Positions 24,704-32,461 of a DNA stretch of 64,000 nucleotides are shown in pieces (position 1 is the stretch's first letter; each line of letters begins with the position of its first letter). Made by a program: the position numbers and the translations under genes. Under the pieces are notes generated by a model. The model made no database searches. It saw nothing but the letters and a program-made list of their open reading frames with translations, and was not told where the DNA came from. Source of the stretch: Streptomyces sp. Ag109_O5-10 (GTDB lineage: Bacteria > Actinomycetota > Actinomycetes > Streptomycetales > Streptomycetaceae); contig NZ_FNTQ01000001.1 in NCBI RefSeq assembly GCF_900105755.1, positions 1,240,001 through 1,304,000 on the forward strand. The letters run 5' to 3'.

Positions 24704-25648
24704 GTGCAGCCTGAGCTGAGTGACGAAGTGATCGTGGTCGGCGGCGGGGTGGCCGGACTGACCACGGCGGTGGTGCTGGCCGAGAGCGGGCGCCGGGTGC
24801 GGGTGTGGGCCCGGGAGACCGGCGGGCGTACGACCTCGGCGGTCGCCGGCGCGCTGTGGTGGCCGTACCGCATCGAGCCGGAGACGCTGGTCGGGCAGTG
24901 GTCGCTCGCCTCCCTCGTCGTGTACGAGGCGCTGGCGGCGCGGCCGGAGGAGACGGGCGTACGCCTGGTCGAGGGCGTACACGACGGCCTGCGGCTGGAC
25001 GGGCTGGGTTCGTGGGCGGCCGAGGTGCCGGGGCTGACCGAGACCGCGGAAGGTGTGGCGGCCCGGCTGCCGTTGATCGACATGCCGGTCCATCTGGCGT
25101 GGCTGCGGGAGCGGTTGGAGCGCGCGGGCGGGACGGTCGAGGAGCGGACGGTGGGCGCGCTGGACGAGGTGCCCGCGCGGGTCGTGGTCAACTGCACCGG
25201 GCTCGGGGCCCGTTCGCTGGTCCCGGATCCGGCGGTGCGTCCGGTGCGCGGGCAGCTGGTCGTGGTGGAGAACCCGGGCATCACCACCTGGTACACGTCC
25301 GACGAGGTGGCCGGGGGCGCGTCCGCCTACTTCTTCCCGCAGCCCGGCGGGCTGCTGCTCGGGGGGACGGCGGAGGAGGACGCCTGGTCGCTGGAGCCGG
25401 ATCCCGAGGTCGCGGCCGGGATCGTGGCGCGCTGTGCGGCGGTCCGGCCGGAGATCGGCGGGGCGCGGGTGCTGGCGCACCGGGTGGGGCTGCGGCCGTA
25501 CCGGTCGGCGGTCCGCCTGGAGCACGAACTCCGGCCGGAGGGCCGAGTGCTGGTCCACAACTACGGGCACGGCGGGGCCGGGGTCACCGTCGCCTGGGGC
25601 TGTGCGCGAGAGGCGGCCGGGCTGGTGGACACCGGCCCGGCCGCCTGA
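24704..25648 (+). CDS. D-amino-acid oxidase family FAD enzyme
   Basis: 314 aa. The FAD-binding motif VIVVGGGVAGLTTAVVLAES begins at about residue 9; RTTSAVAGALWWPYR and VVNCTGLGARSLVPD follow. The C-terminal VLVHNYGHGGAGVTVAWG fits the DAO signature well. Oxidises D-amino acids to keto acids, ammonia and hydrogen peroxide; specificity (neutral or acidic) cannot be read. GTG start at 24704 lies six bases after TAACGT and has no Shine-Dalgarno sequence, suggesting a leaderless mRNA. Five bases separate its stop from the convergent peptidase stop. Confidence 0.9.
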   Translation: MQPELSDEVIVVGGGVAGLTTAVVLAESGRRVRVWARETGGRTTSAVAGALWWPYRIEPETLVGQWSLASLVVYEALAARPEETGVRLVEGVHDGLRLDGLGSWAAEVPGLTETAEGVAARLPLIDMPVHLAWLRERLERAGGTVEERTVGALDEVPARVVVNCTGLGARSLVPDPAVRPVRGQLVVVENPGITTWYTSDEVAGGASAYFFPQPGGLLLGGTAEEDAWSLEPDPEVAAGIVARCAAVRPEIGGARVLAHRVGLRPYRSAVRLEHELRPEGRVLVHNYGHGGAGVTVAWGCAREAAGLVDTGPAA

Positions 25649-25652
25649 ACGG

Positions 25653-27605
25653 TCAGCCCGCGGGGACGCGCTGGACGGTGCGCGGGGTGCGCAGGCCGTG
25701 CAGGGCCCTCGGCTCGGGGGCGGTCCACCGGGCGGAAGTGGCGCGGGTGAACGCGGCCGCGCCGCCGACCAGCGGGACCCTGGCCGTCGTACGGGACAGG
25801 TCCACGGTGAGCGTCGGGGTGGTGGACGGCGGGTCGATGAGGTCCTTGTCCGTGCCGGCGACGATCAGCGCCAGGCGGTGGCCCTTGGGCACGACGTGGT
25901 CGGTGGCCGCCAGGTCGAGCGTGATCGTGTAGGCCTTGCCCGGGGTGAGCGGGACGCCCTTGCCGGGGTCGGCGTAGGTGCCGAGGTCGGCCCAGCCGCG
26001 GCTGAAGACGGTGAAGTCGACGGCCTTGGTCTTCGCCGCCGTCTTCCGGAAGCAGGCGCTGTCGCCCGCCGTGCTCTCGCCCCAGCAGGTGCGGTCGGTG
26101 AGGGTGGTGATGCCCTCGGCGGCATCGGCGTAGTCGCGGACGGTGTCCGGGCCGAGGTCGACCAGGACGGCGGTCAGGTGGGCCGTCGAGGTGGTCGGGG
26201 TGGCGGTGACGGTCACCTTCGACGAGCCGGACAGCCGCAGGTCCCGGGTGAGCGGCGCGGTGAGGAAGCCGGCCTTCTCCGAGGTGGGGGTGGCGAGCTG
26301 GGCCGCCCAGTCGGTCTCGCTCTGCTGCGGGTCGTCGGTGAACGTCTCGGTTCCGGAGCCCTTGTGCAGGCCGAGGGTGCCGACGCCGGCCCGGGTGCCG
26401 GTGGCGGGGCGCAGGGTGGTGGTCTGCGTGCCGCGCGGCGGCCAGACCGAGGAGGTCACCCACTGGTCGGGGTGGCGCTCGATGTCGGCCATGGGCTCGC
26501 GGTCGACGCCGTTGTCGTAACCGAGGAGTTCGTGGTCGAACCAGCGGTGCAGGGTGTCGACCCAGGCGCCCCGCCGGTAGTCGAACGGGTCGACGTGTCC
26601 GGTCTGGGAGAGCCAGATCTTGCGCTCGACGCCGTTCCTGGCGAGGGCGTCCCACCACTGGCCGAAGTGCTTGGTGCGGACGTTGAGGTCCTGCATGCCG
26701 TGGACGAGGAAGACGCTCGCCTTCACCTTGGAGGCGTCCTTGACGTAGTCGCGTTCGGTCCACAGGCCGGTCCAGTCGCCGCTGCGCGGGGCGCCGTCGA
26801 CCAGTTTCTGCTGGACGGCACCGCACTTGGCCTGGGCGTCGTCGCTCTCCACCGCGCCCGCCAGCCAGTCGGGGCCCGAGTCGTAGAGCGGGGCGCCCTG
26901 GGCGAAGTAGTAGTCGTACCAGGAGGAGATGGCGCTGATCGGGACGATCGTCTTGAGCCCCTTGACGCCGGTGGCGGCCACGCCGTTGGCGATGGTGCCG
27001 TCCCAGCTCTTGCCGATCATTCCGGTCCTGCCATTGGTCCAGCTCGCCTTGACGGTGGTGGTGCCGGTGCGGCTGCTGTACGCCTTCGCGCGGCCGTTCA
27101 GCCAGTCGACGACGGCCTTCGCGGACTGGATGTCGGAGCGGCCGCCGACGTCGACACAGCCGTCGGAGCGGTTGGTGCCGGCCAGGTCGACGCCGACGAC
27201 GGCGTAGCCGCGGGGCACGAAGTAGTTGTCGTAGAAGAGCGGCATCTGGACGACGTTCCCGTGGGCGTCGTACGTCTTCAACTGGCTCTCGTTGCCGCGG
27301 CCGCAGCAGGAGTAGTAGGGGCTGGCGTCCATGATGACCGGCACCTTGCGGCCCTGCGCGGCGGGTTCGGCGGGCCGGACGACGTCGGCGGCGACCCGGT
27401 CGGTCTTCCCGTCGCCGTCGGAGTCGAGACCGGTGTCCACCCAGACGGCCTCGCGGATGGCGTTCGCGTACGAGTAGACGGGCCGGCTCTCGCGAGGGGC
27501 GCCGGAAGCCTGGGCCGCGACCGGGGTGAGGAAGGCGGCGATCAGGGCGGCGACGGCCGCGACGGCGAGCGGTCTCCAGATCGTGAAGCGCGTGCGTTTC
27601 GGCAT
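25653..27605 (-). CDS. Secreted Xaa-Pro dipeptidyl-peptidase (S15/CocE type)
   Basis: 650 aa. Sec signal peptide (RPLAVAAVAALIAAFLTPVA, cleavage near AAQA-SG). Alpha/beta hydrolase with catalytic Ser in GMIGKSWDGTIANG, Asp in VHGMQDLNV and His in SQTGHVDPFDY. The C-terminal jelly-roll domain (about 430-650) carries LTPGKAYTITLDLAATDHVV and KGHRLALIVAG, as in S15 peptidases and cocaine esterases. DTGLDSDGDGKTDRVAADVV near residue 57 is a Ca-binding-like loop common in the Streptomyces members. Removes Xaa-Pro dipeptides outside the cell. Start ATG 27605 sits seven bases after TAACGT, consistent with a leaderless mRNA. Confidence 0.9.
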   Translation of the reverse strand: MPKRTRFTIWRPLAVAAVAALIAAFLTPVAAQASGAPRESRPVYSYANAIREAVWVDTGLDSDGDGKTDRVAADVVRPAEPAAQGRKVPVIMDASPYYSCCGRGNESQLKTYDAHGNVVQMPLFYDNYFVPRGYAVVGVDLAGTNRSDGCVDVGGRSDIQSAKAVVDWLNGRAKAYSSRTGTTTVKASWTNGRTGMIGKSWDGTIANGVAATGVKGLKTIVPISAISSWYDYYFAQGAPLYDSGPDWLAGAVESDDAQAKCGAVQQKLVDGAPRSGDWTGLWTERDYVKDASKVKASVFLVHGMQDLNVRTKHFGQWWDALARNGVERKIWLSQTGHVDPFDYRRGAWVDTLHRWFDHELLGYDNGVDREPMADIERHPDQWVTSSVWPPRGTQTTTLRPATGTRAGVGTLGLHKGSGTETFTDDPQQSETDWAAQLATPTSEKAGFLTAPLTRDLRLSGSSKVTVTATPTTSTAHLTAVLVDLGPDTVRDYADAAEGITTLTDRTCWGESTAGDSACFRKTAAKTKAVDFTVFSRGWADLGTYADPGKGVPLTPGKAYTITLDLAATDHVVPKGHRLALIVAGTDKDLIDPPSTTPTLTVDLSRTTARVPLVGGAAAFTRATSARWTAPEPRALHGLRTPRTVQRVPAG

Positions 27606-27828
27606 GCGGCGGACGTTACCCCGGTCAACTCCTGTGCAGAAGGGGGCATCTGGGGGACCGTCAGGCCGGATTGCGGCCGAATGGCGATCGTGTGACAGGA
27701 GGTGCCATGGACAGGCCAGGGGACACAGGGACTGAATAGGCTCCGAACAGTTTCGTGCTCCATCGACTTGGCGCGGCCCGCCCCGGTGTGGCGGGTGCGC
27801 CTCGGCCCCCTACCGACCTGGAGTTCTC

Positions 27829-29298
27829 TTGCACCGCAGAATCCTCGCGCCGGGCGCCCTCGCGGCGGCCTCCCTGCTGCTGGCGATCCCGGCATCGGCC
27901 GCGAGCTACAGCCCCGGCGCGCCGGGCATCGGCGACCCCTACTACCCGTACTACGGCAACGGCGGTTACGACGTCTCCCACTACGACCTCCGCCTGCAGT
28001 ACCAGCCGGCCACCGACGAACTGGCCGGTACGGCAACGATCCTGGCGCGGACCACGCAGGACCTGTCCAGCTTCGACCTGGACTTCCTGCTGGACGTCAG
28101 CGAGGTGCGGGTGAACGGGGTGAAGGCGGACTTCGCCACGTCCGGTCAGCACGAACTGGTCGTCACCCCGAAGTCGCCGCTGGCGAAGGGCACGCAGGTC
28201 ACCGTCGTGGTCCGCTACAGCGGGGTGCCGTCGACCAAGAGCGCGTACGGCTTCAACACGTGGCACCGCACCCCGGACGGGGCGGTCGCGGCGGACGAGC
28301 CCGAGGCCGCGTGGTGGTGGTACCCGAGCAACGACCACCCGCTGGACAAGGCGACCTACGACGTGTCGGTGGCGGTCCCCGACGGCACCCAGGTCATCTC
28401 CAACGGCCTGCTCCAGTCGACGAGTTCGAAGCTCGGCTGGACCCGGTACAACTGGCGGCAGAACAAGCCGCAGGCGACCTACCTGACCACCCTGGCCGTC
28501 GGGAAGTTCGACATCACGACGAGCACCTCCGAGGGCGGGGTGCCGGTCGTCAACGCCTACAGCAAGGACCTCGGCGACAACGACGGGGCGGCCCGGGCGA
28601 GCGTGGAGCGCACCGGGGAGCTCGTCGACTGGCTCTCCGGCTACTTCGGGCCGTATCCCTTCAGTTCGGCCGGCGGGTACGTGCCGAACACCACCACCGG
28701 GTACGCGCTGGAGACGCAGACCCGCGTCTACTACAGCCCGAAGCAGTTCGCGAACGGTTCCAACACCTCGGTGGTCGTGCACGAGCTGGCCCACCAGTGG
28801 TACGGCGACGACGTCTCCCTCAAGGGCTGGAAGGACATCTGGCTCAACGAGGGCTTCGCCCGGTACGCGCAGTGGCTGTGGTCGGAGCACGAGGGCGAGG
28901 GCACGACGCAGGAGCTCGCCGACTACGTGTACGCGTCGCATCCGGCCGACGACGCGTTCTGGACGGTGAAGCCGGGGGATCCCGGTCCCGACGACCAGTT
29001 CGACATCGCTGTCTACGACCGGGGGGCGCTGGCCGTGCAGGCGCTGCGGAACGCGGTCGGGGACGACGCGTTCTTCGCGATCCTGAAGGGGTGGCCGAAG
29101 GAGCACGCGTACGGGAACGCTTCGGTGGGGGACTTCGAGGAGTACGCCGAGAAGGTGTCGGGGAAGTCGCTGTCCGGGTTGTTCGACGCGTGGCTGTTCC
29201 AGCCGACGAAGCCGGCGGCTCCCGCGTTCAGGGCGGCGGTGGCCCCGGTCCGGCCGAAGTCGTGGAAGCGGATCGAGGCGACGAACGACCTGCACTGA
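27829..29298 (+). CDS. Secreted M1-family metallopeptidase (aminopeptidase)
   Basis: 489 aa, TTG start with GGAG six bases upstream. Signal peptide LAPGALAAASLLLAIPASAA. Zn site VVVHELAHQWYGDD with the third ligand in WLNEGFARYAQW. The substrate-binding GAMEN motif is replaced by YALET (in TTTGYALETQTRVYY), keeping the Glu. Shorter than aminopeptidase N (about 870 aa) because it lacks the C-terminal helical domain; such short secreted M1 proteins are common in Streptomyces. Divergent from the Xaa-Pro peptidase gene, so the pair may serve extracellular peptide use. Confidence 0.9.
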   Translation: MHRRILAPGALAAASLLLAIPASAASYSPGAPGIGDPYYPYYGNGGYDVSHYDLRLQYQPATDELAGTATILARTTQDLSSFDLDFLLDVSEVRVNGVKADFATSGQHELVVTPKSPLAKGTQVTVVVRYSGVPSTKSAYGFNTWHRTPDGAVAADEPEAAWWWYPSNDHPLDKATYDVSVAVPDGTQVISNGLLQSTSSKLGWTRYNWRQNKPQATYLTTLAVGKFDITTSTSEGGVPVVNAYSKDLGDNDGAARASVERTGELVDWLSGYFGPYPFSSAGGYVPNTTTGYALETQTRVYYSPKQFANGSNTSVVVHELAHQWYGDDVSLKGWKDIWLNEGFARYAQWLWSEHEGEGTTQELADYVYASHPADDAFWTVKPGDPGPDDQFDIAVYDRGALAVQALRNAVGDDAFFAILKGWPKEHAYGNASVGDFEEYAEKVSGKSLSGLFDAWLFQPTKPAAPAFRAAVAPVRPKSWKRIEATNDLH

Positions 29299-29331
29299 GC
29301 AGGGGCCGGTGCCGGGTGCGCCGAGTGGGGG

Positions 29332-29415
29332 GCTGCGGGCCGGTGGGGGCCGGTCGCGCAGTTCCTCCCCCGGCCTGTGGCCGGGGGGACCCCCAGCGCC
29401 CCTGAAGGGGCGCCC
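29332..29415. repeat. Dispersed intergenic repeat, copy B, with terminator-like hairpin
   Basis: GCTGCGGG, GGTCGCGCAGTTCCTCCCCC and GCGCCCCTGAAGGGGCGC as in copies A and C; the last element is a perfect 7-bp stem with a TGAA loop. It lies between two convergent genes and could terminate both. Confidence 0.75.
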
Positions 29416-29436
29416 GTCCGCAGCCTCTCCAGCAGG

Positions 29437-29928
29437 CTAACGGGGCGCTTCGTCGCCGTGGTCGTACACGGTGACCGGGATTCGGCGGGCCACCAGCCGC
29501 TCGTTTATCACCGGTTCGATCCGGGACCACTTGCCGCCCGCCAGGCCGCAGCCGATGCGGGGCATGTGCACGGACGCGCCGCGATCGAGCACCTCGTCGG
29601 CGAGCTCGGCCAGCGCCGTGTCTATCGCCTCGTACCGGACCGGTACGCCCTTGCTGCCGGTCCTGGTCCCCCGCTGGCCGATCATGTTGGCCACCCAGAT
29701 GTAGCGCTCGACCTGGACCAGCTGGACGGCGCCCAGGCCGAAGTCGTTGTTCGCGCGGTCGCGGTGCCAGGCCCGGTATGCCTTCTCGGGCTCGGGCCAG
29801 CGGCGGGAGAGGGCCAGCACGAAGCCCTTTCCCCAGCCGCCCAGGTCGTTGCAGACGTGAGCGATGACCTTGACGCCCTTGCCCGACGGTGTGGTGGCGT
29901 CGCCTCGGACGTATGTGATCTCCCCCAC
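29437..29928 (-). CDS. Macro-domain protein (TARG1/ALC1-like ADP-ribose binding)
   Basis: 163 aa single macro domain. EITYVRGDATTPSGKGVKVI and AHVCNDLGGWGKGFVLAL form the first ligand loop; MPRIGCGLAGGKWSRIEPVI is the second loop and resembles the TARG1-type GCGL...W sequence. Proteins of this subgroup bind or remove ADP-ribose from proteins or hydrolyse O-acetyl-ADP-ribose. GTG start at 29928 without a clear ribosome site; TAGGGT ends six bases upstream. Converges with the M1 peptidase gene. Confidence 0.88.
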   Translation of the reverse strand: MGEITYVRGDATTPSGKGVKVIAHVCNDLGGWGKGFVLALSRRWPEPEKAYRAWHRDRANNDFGLGAVQLVQVERYIWVANMIGQRGTRTGSKGVPVRYEAIDTALAELADEVLDRGASVHMPRIGCGLAGGKWSRIEPVINERLVARRIPVTVYDHGDEAPR

Positions 29929-29970
29929 GACGCCACCCTAGGCGATGCCTCTGACAACGGCGCCGGGCCG

Positions 29971-31440
29971 CTACTCCGAGAGCTGGGTCAGCTCCCTGTC
30001 GGCCGTCTGGGAGACCCGGCGGCGGACGCCGAACCAGCCGGCCACCAGGAGGACGGCGATCACCGGGATGAGCAGGAGGGTCTTGCGGCCGACCTCGGCG
30101 TCGTTCCCCATCATGCCGAGGCAGACCAGCAGGAAGGCGATGGTGGTGAGCTCGGTCACCGGGCTGAGGCGGAGGCGGAACGCGGGGCGCTCGACCAGGC
30201 CGGCCTTCGCGCGGCGGACGAAGATCAGGTGGCAGAGCATGATGATCACCCAGGTGCTGATGATGCCGAGGGAGGCGACGTTCAGCACGATCTCGAAGGC
30301 CTGGCTGGGCACCAGGTAGTTCAGGCCGACGCCGAGCACGCAGACCGCGCAGGTCAGCAGGATGCCGCCGTAGGGCACCTGGCTGCGGTTCATGCGCGCG
30401 GTGAACTTCGGGGCCGAACCGGCCACCGCCATGGAACGCAGGATGCGGCCCGTGGAGTACAGGCCGGAGTTGAGCGAGGACATCGCCGCGGTGAGGACCA
30501 CCAGGTTCATCACGTCGCCGGCGCCCGAGACGCCGATCTTGGAGAGGACCGTGACGAAGGGGCTCTCGTCGGCCGAGTAGACCGAGCCGGGGAGGAGGAG
30601 GGCCAGGAGGACGACCGAGCCCACGTAGAAGAGGCCGACGCGCCACATGATCGAGTTCACCGCGCGCGGGACGACCTTCTCGGGCGCGGCGGTCTCGCCC
30701 GCCGCGACGCCGACCAGTTCCAGGGCCGCGTACGCGAAGATCACGCCCTGCATGACCAGGACGACCGGCATCAGGCCGTGCGGGAGGACACCGCCGTGGT
30801 CGCTGATGACGCTCACGCCGGGGGTCCGGCCGTCGACCTTGTGCTGGGTGGCGAGCAGGAAGATGCCGATCAGCATGAAGCCGACGAGGGTCGCGACCTT
30901 GATGATCGCGAACCAGAACTCCATCTCGCCGAAGATCTTCACCGAGATCAGGTTCACCGCCAGGACGACGGCTAGGGCGATCAGCGCGAGCGTCCACTGG
31001 GGGATGCTCGTGAACATGCTCCAGTAGTGGGTGTAGAGCGCGATCGCCGTGATGTCGGCTATGCCGGTGGTCGACCAGTTCAGGAAGTACATCCAGCCGG
31101 CGACGTACGCGCCCTTCTCGCCGAGGAACTCACGCGCGTACGAGACGAAGGAACCGGAGGAGGGACGGTAGAGGACCAGCTCGCCGAGGGCGCGGACCAC
31201 GAAGAAGGCGAAGACGCCGCAGACCAGGTAGGCGAGGGCGAGGGCCGGGCCCGCGTTGTGAAGGCGGCCGCCGGCGCCCAGGAAGAGGCCGGTGCCGATC
31301 GCGCCGCCGACGGCGATCATGTTGACGTGGCGGGCCTTGAGGTCCTTGCTGTAGCCGGCGTCGCCCGCGTCCGCGGGCGCCTGGGCCGCGTCGGTCCGGG
31401 TGGCGGCAGCCTGTGCCGTGTCCACGGAGTCCTTGCTCAC
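29971..31440 (-). CDS. Amino-acid permease (AAT/APC family)
   Basis: 489 aa with twelve hydrophobic spans. [20 protein letters not shown] is the family start signature; [20 protein letters not shown] and [20 protein letters not shown] are conserved APC segments. Pattern is closest to L-asparagine/GABA permeases (AnsP, GabP). I start at GTG 31440 rather than 31539 because the extra residues are not protein-like. The gene is divergent from a MerR-family regulator 253 bp away, which may control it. Confidence 0.88.
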   Translation of the reverse strand: MSKDSVDTAQAAATRTDAAQAPADAGDAGYSKDLKARHVNMIAVGGAIGTGLFLGAGGRLHNAGPALALAYLVCGVFAFFVVRALGELVLYRPSSGSFVSYAREFLGEKGAYVAGWMYFLNWSTTGIADITAIALYTHYWSMFTSIPQWTLALIALAVVLAVNLISVKIFGEMEFWFAIIKVATLVGFMLIGIFLLATQHKVDGRTPGVSVISDHGGVLPHGLMPVVLVMQGVIFAYAALELVGVAAGETAAPEKVVPRAVNSIMWRVGLFYVGSVVLLALLLPGSVYSADESPFVTVLSKIGVSGAGDVMNLVVLTAAMSSLNSGLYSTGRILRSMAVAGSAPKFTARMNRSQVPYGGILLTCAVCVLGVGLNYLVPSQAFEIVLNVASLGIISTWVIIMLCHLIFVRRAKAGLVERPAFRLRLSPVTELTTIAFLLVCLGMMGNDAEVGRKTLLLIPVIAVLLVAGWFGVRRRVSQTADRELTQLSE

Positions 31441-31658
31441 AGGGGGGTTCCACTCTCTGGTGCGCCCGAACGGGTCACGCTCGGGTGTCCGGATGTAGGC
31501 GGTCGGCGCGCTTGGTGGTGGGCACAGACCAAGGCCCACTTTCCCCCGGACACCAGGGCGTATGCGATGGTGCAGATCACAGAGCGGGACTTCTCACAAG
31601 GTCACGATGTTGGCGTGAAGATGAACATCAGTTGAACACATCTGGGTCACCGTCCGGT

Positions 31659-31686
31659 GTCACAGTGCCGGTGTGACAGCGATACT
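31659..31686 (+). promoter_or_regulatory. MerR-type operator and -10 box upstream of the regulator gene
   Basis: Dyad GTCACA-N7-TGTGAC (31659-31677) lies directly before GATACT (31681-31686), which ends seven bases before the ATG at 31694. MerR proteins bind dyads between -35 and -10, so autoregulation fits. A second small dyad CACCG-TC-CGGTG overlaps at 31648-31659. Confidence 0.4.
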
Positions 31687-31693
31687 GCTGCAC

Positions 31694-32425
31694 ATGACGA
31701 CCGACACCGACGGCGGTTCCACGGACCCGGCACTCACGATCGACGAGCTGGCCGCGCGGGCCGGCACCACGGTCCGCACGGTCCGCTTCTACGGCACCAA
31801 GGGGCTGCTGCCGCCTCCGGTGATCGGTCCGCGCCGGGTGGGCCACTACGGCCGGGACCATCTGGCCCGGCTGGCTCTGATCGAGGAGCTGCAGCACCAG
31901 GGCATGACACTGGCGGCGATCGAACGCTACCTACGGCAGCTGCCGCCCGGCCTGAGCCACCACGACCTGGCCATCCATCGGGCCGTGGTCGCCTCCTGGG
32001 CGCCGGACACCGAGGTGACCGTGACGGCCGCCGAGCTGCGGCGGCGGGCCGGACGGCCGCTGGACACGGAGGACGTGGAACGGCTCGTCGCCATGGACGT
32101 CGTACGACCCGACGGGGACGGCTACCGCATCGACCCCGGCCTGCTCCGGCTCGCCGTGCGGCTCCTCGACGTACCGCTGTCCGAGAAGGCGATCCTGGCC
32201 GCGCGCACCGTCCTGACCGAGCACGCGCGGGCGGCCGCGCGCGAGCTGTCCCTGCTGTTCCGGGCCGAGGTGGCGGAGCGGACCGAGGCGGACGTGAAGT
32301 CCCTGTCCTCGCACATGCAGCCGCTGGTGGTCCAGGCGCTCCTGACCGCCTTCCAGCGGTCGCTCAGCGCGGAGGTGCACCAGTGGCTCGGCGGCTCAGG
32401 AGCCGTCTCGGCAGACGGCTCCTGA
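31694..32425 (+). CDS. MerR-family transcriptional regulator
   Basis: 243 aa from ATG 31694; an in-frame GTG at 31673 would add seven residues but lies inside the putative operator. N-terminal winged helix LTIDELAARAGTTVRTVRFY then GTKGLLPPP, and GHYGRDHLARLALIEELQHQ. The long C-terminal part (about 95-243) has no recognisable ligand domain, only helical segments. Divergent from an amino-acid permease and probably leaderless. A strong hairpin overlaps its stop codon. Confidence 0.85.
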   Translation: MTTDTDGGSTDPALTIDELAARAGTTVRTVRFYGTKGLLPPPVIGPRRVGHYGRDHLARLALIEELQHQGMTLAAIERYLRQLPPGLSHHDLAIHRAVVASWAPDTEVTVTAAELRRRAGRPLDTEDVERLVAMDVVRPDGDGYRIDPGLLRLAVRLLDVPLSEKAILAARTVLTEHARAAARELSLLFRAEVAERTEADVKSLSSHMQPLVVQALLTAFQRSLSAEVHQWLGGSGAVSADGS

Positions 32426-32426
32426 G
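32395..32426. terminator. Bidirectional terminator between merR-like gene and fadB
   Basis: Perfect 14-bp stem CTCAGGAGCCGTCT / AGACGGCTCCTGAG with a four-base CGGC loop, overlapping the MerR stop codon and 35 bp from the convergent fadB stop. Confidence 0.85.
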
Positions 32427-32461
32427 GAGGGTCCGCTCCGCGCACCCGGCTCGGCGTCGGC

